A stretch of DNA of 64,000 bases from Crambe crambe (Eukaryota; Porifera; Demospongiae; Poecilosclerida; Crambeidae). The notes beneath the pieces were generated by a model. The model did not search any database, was not told the origin of the DNA, and worked only from the letters and a program-made list of their open reading frames with translations. Shown piece after piece: positions 58,350 to 64,000 of the stretch. The translations under genes were made by a program, and so were the position numbers. The stretch's first letter is position 1. The number at the start of each line of letters is the position of its first letter. Location: assembly GCA_963924555.1 (NCBI GenBank), contig OZ004589.1:7192001-7256000 (forward strand), given 5' to 3'.

Positions 58350-59330
58350 CTCAAGCTACTCTTAAGGTCCACCTAACACACTGAGAGACAGGACAGAATA
58401 ATATGACAACAAAAGACAAGATAAGAACAAGACAAGATAAGAACAAGACACGACGACAAAAGATACGGTAGAAAGGAAATAGGAATTAAGATCAGTTATT
58501 ATTATAGATATGACCTTCTGAAGGAAGCAGGGAAATTTTGTGATTCCTAGTTGTTTTGGTGAGCGAGGGGAAATGGCTGGGGGGATGAGAGAGGAACCCA
58601 ATAGTATTTTTTGGCAGAGGATGATTTTCTGTGCGTGCCAGCAGGTTTCAAGTGAGGGCCAATGAAGCCTGGCCTTCAAGTTGGCTGGGTCTGAAGACCA
58701 GCACCGGGTGACCATTCAGCGGCAAAAGACTGCACCCTTTTGAGGGCTAAAATGTGGACCTTGTGGGAAGGGTCCCAGACTGGTTTAAAACCAGTGTTTT
58801 GTACAGATGGCACAGACAGCTGGAGCTGGCATCACCAAAAATCCTGAACAGGAATCCAATTAGTTTCTTGGAGCGGACACACTTGATGTGCTTCCGCCAG
58901 GACAGGTCTGGAGCGATGGAGACACCCAGCACTTCACATGTTCAACATTGTGGCCATCAATTACTATGGTGGATTCCTCTTTCTTGAGATGACCATGCAC
59001 TTGACCTTACTCAGGCTTAGCAAAAGTGGTTGATTACTCAGCCAGGAGTTAAGGATAGCCAGGTCAGAGTTCACGCTGACCAGATCTTCTTCTTCAAAGA
59101 TGGCTTTGGCTTATAAGTGGTATCGTCAGCATAGCCAGTCAATAAGGAGTTTGCAGAGAGCTTGAGTCATTGAAGGTAAGTAGAAACAGCAAGGGGCCTA
59201 ATATGGACCCCTGTGACCTTGGCAGAAGACGAGGTGGCACCACGGATGGCAAGTGACGCCTGCATGGGCCAAAGCCTGAAGGACCCTATCGTGAGAGATT
59301 GAGTCAAAGGCCTTGGTTAGATGCAACAAA
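58350..59330 (-). mobile_element. Non-LTR retrotransposon (LINE) reverse transcriptase fragment
   Basis: Minus-strand frames, interrupted by stops, read AFDSISHDRVLQALAHAG, a GYADDTTYKPK box (YADD catalytic motif), LAILNSWLS, and LGVSIAPDLSWRKHI with LYKTLV. These are successive RT landmarks of a jockey/CR1-like LINE. Its 3' side is a (acaagataag)n-like simple repeat (58400-58460). It is inserted in the inversin pseudogene and absent from unit A. Confidence 0.85.
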
Positions 59331-59448
59331 GCTAGCTAACTAGCTATTAAAAATTGCTAATCTAAGCTCACTTTAAAGAATGTCACTCAGAAAGTTTGCA
59401 GCCATTTTCTACAACAGTTACCATGGATACAGTAAGTAACTTACCTAT

Positions 59449-59460
59449 TGCGCACGCGCC
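59449..59460. promoter_or_regulatory. CpG-rich box TTGCGCACGCGCC upstream of R8
   Basis: TTGCGCACGCGCCGCCACTG-type sequence about 100 bp before the start codons of R7 (48711) and R8 (59448). NRF1-like (GCGCACGCGC). It lies on the shared promoter with the inversin-like gene or its remnant. Confidence 0.5.
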
Positions 59461-59559
59461 GCCACTGGAGCCTGTTATAAATAATAATAATAATTATGCA
59501 TGCTGCAGCTAAGATTAGCAAGCTAGCTAGCTAGATAGGTAGCTAATTCAAAAAAAGCC

Positions 59560-62433
59560 ATGCTGCTATTATTTTATCTAAGTGTGCTCAGCATCACAGG
59601 ACTGATCTACGGACTCCCAGAGGGTCCTCCACTTTCGACCTGCGATGACTTAACGCCTTCGCCTGATCCGGGATCCCATGGACCAAATAACAACGATGGA
59701 GAGAACGGGGGATTTCTGATAGCTACAGATATTCCTTACAATCAGACTGAAAGATTTTATACTTATGAAGCAGAACAAAATTATACTGGTCAGCAATGAT
59801 GATAAAGCTAGGACTGACCTCTTTTTTTAGTAGTAATAATTACTTTCTTATGCAGTCCAAATCCAAAATCAAAATGGTACTACCTTTCGGGGATTTATGG
59901 TGCAAGCAATTGATCCTTCAGACACAGGAATAGGGACCTTTATGGCAGATTCTGCCTCCAACCAACAGATTCTGCAATGCCCCATGGAAAATCAACCAGT
60001 ATTATATGAAATAATGTTAATTACGGTGGCCCAGTAGTGCCATTCCGATTACGTATTTTATCATAGTTAATACAAGTAGCTAGAGGTCAGTGAAGTGGGT
60101 GGCTTCAAAGCATAATTCTAGATTCCACTTAGCAAAGGTGTGTAGCTACTAACCTTGCAATGTGAAAACCAAAAGTCTGGAAGCCTGAGCATGTGCAGTG
60201 TACTGGGAATATACCCTTGGGGTCTTCCTGACACTACTAAGTATGAGTTCAGTGTCTGGCAGAAAACACCCAAGGATGTTGTAGCTATTAATTTCACAGG
60301 CTGTAACACCCCCCATGCAATTTTACTGTGATAAATTACTGTGCATACAGACAATTGCGCATATGAACATGGACCGGCTTGATTTCTCAGTCCAAACCTT
60401 CATATGGATCGCTCCAAATGATAGTGATGGACTTGTTGATTTCATGTAAGTATATTATAACATGTATGGTTCTTGCTGGAGACATGATAACCGCACAACT
60501 TCAATCCTGCAGGTATACTGTTGTTCAAACACGACCCGAGTATTTTGTAGCATTGAGAGCTGGAGTGAGTTGCCTATTGTAATTATTACTGTAAGAACTG
60601 AAATTCTCCTCCCTGTAGTTCCTTAAAAAGTTTGTGTTTGCATAAAATGTATCTTTGCATGCATGCACTTTATATATGATTTCCCCTCGAATAGGATCAG
60701 CCACAAATCTCTCTAAGTAGTGATGCTCCTTCTCCTCAAACTAATGACCTAAGTAGTGATGCTCCTTCTCCTCAAACTAATGACCTAAGTAGTGATGCTC
60801 CTTCTCCTGACCGTGCCATGTTCATTCGAGCTCACGGAATCATCATGATCATAGCATGGCCCCTACTAGCTGTCACTGCTATTTTCTTTGCTGCTTGGAT
60901 GCGTCCTGCCCTTCCCAATGGAGAGTGGTTTCAAGTTCATCGTGTCTTCATGGTTGGATCACTTTTCGTAGGAGCTGTGGGTTTCATATTGATCTTCGTG
61001 GGTTCACGGAACAATCCCATACCTGGTCTTATAGCCTTGGATGGTACAAATGTAAGAATTCAGTGACAATGCTTTGCATGTACATACTGTCACTATGCAG
61101 TGGTGTAGGAAGATGATACTTTCAAGGTCAACTCACACAACTGTGACAATTATGCTTGTGACCATGCATGTATCACTTCAAAGATGTCTCAGAAATTGAA
61201 AAAAGTCTATGTATACATGCATGGCACATCCATATTGCACTGCACTTTTGGCTTGTAATTTCAACTCAATACTATATAATTATACTAACTGTTATTTCCA
61301 CACCTGTGCCATGCACATGTCACTTCAAAGATGTCTCTCAGAGATTGAGTGTACGTACAGCATACAATTTTGGGGGCATAAAATTATGATGTAGTCACCA
61401 ATATACAGTAGGTGATAATATTCAGGGTGGCTCTGGCCACCCCTGTTCCTACGCCAGCACAATGTTTTATTTTGCCATCATCAGTAACAGTTGAGATTTC
61501 ATGATGCCCTTTCTGTTGACCAAATTTTGTCACGTGAAAATTATACACTACAGTGTACAGAGGTTATAATAATGTATTCATTTTTTAGAGAGCAAATGCT
61601 GCTCACTTTGCACTGGGAATAATCATCATGTTCCTTCATATTCTCAATGTAAGTAAGAGCTATACAATGTCCTAAATAATAATTGATATGATTCTGCATA
61701 CAGCCTATTATATCAATCTTTCGCTGCCATCCTGGTAAACCATTGTAAGTCACTACACTGCATGGCTAACTATACAATGTGTCAACTTATCCCCTCCACT
61801 CTCACTGTTTCCTCCTTACAGCCGCTGGGTATTCAATTTGATCCATGGAACAATTATCGGACTTATTGCGGAAATTCTGGCACGTGAGTCATAATCATGC
61901 AGCTACTTTCAACCATGAAAATCTCAAGAATAACATTATCAATAAACTACTATATACAGTGGTCAATGTGGGGATAGGACTTTCACTCTTTGGTACACGG
62001 CTCACTGCTATGAACACTCCACTCTACGTGTACCTTGGCTTCATAGGATTTTTGATATTGTTAATTTTGATGCTCTTCATCGTGTTCTCTGCTCTTAGCT
62101 GTTCATCTGATGAAAGTGGTAAGAATTTAGCCACTCAAAACTGTCGCTATAATAGGAAGAGGTAATGATTATCTCCGTCCTTTTTTTCTTTTAGATAGAG
62201 TAAATCTAGCTCCCTCGCTGATTAAACCACTGATCAACTCTGGAAACAGGAAAGAGAGTACTCAGCAGAAGGGAGTGGAACTTTCTGTTCCAGGTCAAAA
62301 GTCTGCATCAGCAGAAAATAAGTCCAAAAAACTTCCCTCCCGTGATGCTCCTCTTCGTTGGACCGCATTGGGTGTATTCGTGATTGTGACTATTCCTCTT
62401 ATGGTGGTGCTAGTCATATTAATCTCTATTTAG
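59560..62433 (+). CDS. Reeler-cytochrome b561 protein R8 (FRRS1-like, no DOMON)
   Basis: Ten exons (59560-59788, 59856-59998, 60351-60445, 60513-60564, 60695-61051, 61589-61648, 61704-61744, 61822-61883, 61960-62118, 62195-62433) join in phase to 478 aa, parallel to R7. Signal peptide (MLLLFYLSVLSITGL), Reeler domain, b561 helices with His residues in RAHGIIMIIAW, FQVHRVFMV, NAAHFALGII and NLIHGTIIG. The linker before b561 is longer than in R7 because a 12-residue unit (LSSDAPSPQTND) is present about three times. Loop SFS before RLTAMNTP in R7 is missing here. All splice sites are intact. Confidence 0.9.
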
Positions 62434-63013
62434 CCAATTAATATAGGAACATTACTTGTACTGTATTATTATAGTCATCATTATTTTGATATCAATAACT
62501 CAAATTTCCATAAGTCCTTTGATTGATTGATTGATAGTGAACCACAGGCAGGCATACACAAATAAAACTGAATATCATAAGTGACTATCCAGCTTCAGGA
62601 CGGGGAAGCCCAAACTTTGGGCAAGCTGTTCTTGATGTAGCCTAATAATTAAGATTTAGCTACCTTAGCTTAATAGTGGACCCAATTTATCTACATACTA
62701 GGTCAAACATGGACTATCAATACAATTGGGAGAAAGTTTAAGTCATGGTGTTGGTCAGAATTTCTTCTTCTAAATGAAAACAAGTAGCTACTGTACACTT
62801 CTAAATGAAAACAAGTAGCTACTGTACACAAAAAACAAAAAAACGAGCGCTATACGCGCGCATGCGTAGTAGGACGCATAACAATGACGTCATGATCAGG
62901 TGACCAAGGCCGGCCGGCCAAGCGCGCCCGCCGCGCCGGGCCAGCCAACGTTGCAAATTGCATATTATATTATGGGCGCGGCTCACACCAACTTGAATTG
63001 ATTCTTTAAGAAA
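62434..63013. promoter_or_regulatory. R9 upstream region with GC-rich island and CRE
   Basis: An AT-rich spacer, then a GC-rich patch (62846-62950) containing CGCGCGCATGCGTAGTA (62855-62871), a palindromic CRE TGACGTCA (62885-62892) and GGCCGGCCGGCC. A tandem 36-bp repeat (ttctaaatgaaaacaagtag core) occurs at 62764-62828. Confidence 0.55.
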
Positions 63014-63521
63014 ATGTATCTCTCGGTTGCATTAGCATTACTGATCTTACTAGCGTCGCATGGAGGGTATGCTTACCCAACTGGACCTCCTACTAGTATC
63101 TGTAACACCTCTCCTGAAATGTTTCTGAGGCCTGGGGCGTCTCATGGTAACCCCCAAAGTGGAAATGGTGGCTTTCTGATAAGTACAGACCTTCCAGTAT
63201 CTGCAGGCAATAATGGAGGATATAATTATGAAGCTGGCGAGCTATATACAGGTAGGATAGTATATCTGTCGCGTTTTTTTGTTTATACCATGATGATGTA
63301 ATAAACTGCTCAGATGTATGATCTTGAAATCATGTTATAATTATCCCTCTCCAGTTTTGATCAATGATACCACTGCTCCTACTGTGAATCCTGGCTTCAG
63401 GGGATTTGTGGTTCAAGCTCAAAGTGTGCCTGGAGGAAATTTGATAGGCGCATTTTTAGTGAACACTGCCGAGTTTCAACAGAACCTTGATTGTAGGGAC
63501 AGTATGGGTAATATGGCAATG
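63014..63521 (+). CDS. Reeler-domain protein R9, 5' exons only
   Basis: Exons 63014-63251 and 63355-63521 match R-family exons 1 and 2 in sequence and phase: signal peptide (MYLSVALALLILLASHGG), GPPTSICNTSPEMFLRPG, GNGGFLISTDLPVS, then FRGFVVQAQSVPGG. Exon 2 is more diverged (IGAFLVNTAEFQQNLDC). The expected exon 3 (ILWRAPP) is not seen before the window end, where a minisatellite occupies the intron; the rest probably lies beyond 64000. Confidence 0.75.
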
Positions 63522-63698
63522 GTAAGTACTAGCAGAGGATCCATGGGACTAAGGTTAATAATCACACACAGTGTGTTGATAGCATTTCCCTCTAGTCACA
63601 TTAAAGGAGCCATACCAAATGTGATGTAAGCTGTCATGTAGATCAGTCACACTAACAGATTATTTAGGGGACCCTCATTCTTAGTGTGCAAAATTATA

Positions 63699-64000
63699 GG
63701 GCGAAGCCTTGTACTCACTAGATGGAACATTAGAGGCAAAGCCTTGTACTCACTAGATGGAACATTAGAGGCAAAGCCTTGTACTCACTAGATGGAACAT
63801 TAGGGGGGTGAAGCCTTGTACTCACTAGATGGAACACTAGAGGCAAAGCCTTGTACTCACTAGATGGAACATTAGGGGGGTGAAGCCTTGTACTCACTAG
63901 ATGGAACACTAGAGGCAAAGCCTTGTACTCACTAGATGGAACATTAGAGGCAAAGCCTTGTACTCACTAGATGGAACATTAGAGGCAAAGCCTTGTACTC
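63699..64000. repeat. 35-bp minisatellite, runs off the right edge
   Basis: About 8-9 copies of a unit near 35 bp (gcaaagccttgtactcacta core followed by gatggaacattag), with a variant bearing a G run (ggggggtgaagcc) interspersed. It probably lies in R9 intron 2. Confidence 0.93.

Overview
The window looks like nuclear DNA of an early-branching metazoan, most likely a sponge. This is inferred from gene content: a receptor tyrosine kinase, a receptor tyrosine phosphatase with Ig and FN3 domains, CARM1, PIGW, an inversin-like ciliary protein and many Reeler-domain genes. Genes are compact, introns are mostly short GT-AG introns, and divergent start codons can lie under 150 bp apart. Species is not determined. 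Coding models were assembled by hand from splice signals and reading phase; most main models close in frame.

Layout. 1-494 (-): N-terminal part of an unrecognised protein, divergent from a receptor tyrosine kinase (551-3474, +). 3587-6876 (+): CARM1. 7272-18718 (-): receptor protein tyrosine phosphatase, signal peptide-Ig-FN3-TM-D1-D2, with a catalytically dead D2. 19078-19565 (-): small REX1BD-like protein, divergent from PIGW (19654-21358, +).

21.8-42.5 kb: tandem array of six short Reeler genes (R1-R6, all +) that share one six-exon plan and mostly end in a GPI-anchor-like hydrophobic tail. R4 has lost its tail and R5 carries an in-frame stop across a splice junction. The array is peppered with mobile DNA: a broken Ty1/copia element, a nested pair of terminal-inverted-repeat elements, and several TA-flanked MITEs.

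42-62.5 kb: a roughly 10 kb block (end of R6, inversin-like gene on -, Reeler-cytochrome b561 gene on +) present twice in tandem. Both Reeler-b561 genes (R7, R8) are open, but the second inversin copy is a rearranged pseudogene with an internal inversion, a Vasa/PL10 helicase fragment and a LINE fragment. A ninth Reeler gene (R9) begins at 63014 and continues past the window, which ends in a 35-bp minisatellite.

How the genes relate. The Reeler-only proteins are probably secreted or membrane-tethered, and the Reeler-b561 proteins are probable transmembrane electron-transfer proteins. Both use the same Reeler intron phases, so the cluster looks like one family that diversified into tethered ectodomains and ferric-reductase-like membrane proteins. 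PIGW, which acylates GPI inositol, sits at its edge, and a scrap of PIGW exon lies upstream of R2 and R3. Many promoters carry NRF1-like TGCGCA palindromes close to the start codon.
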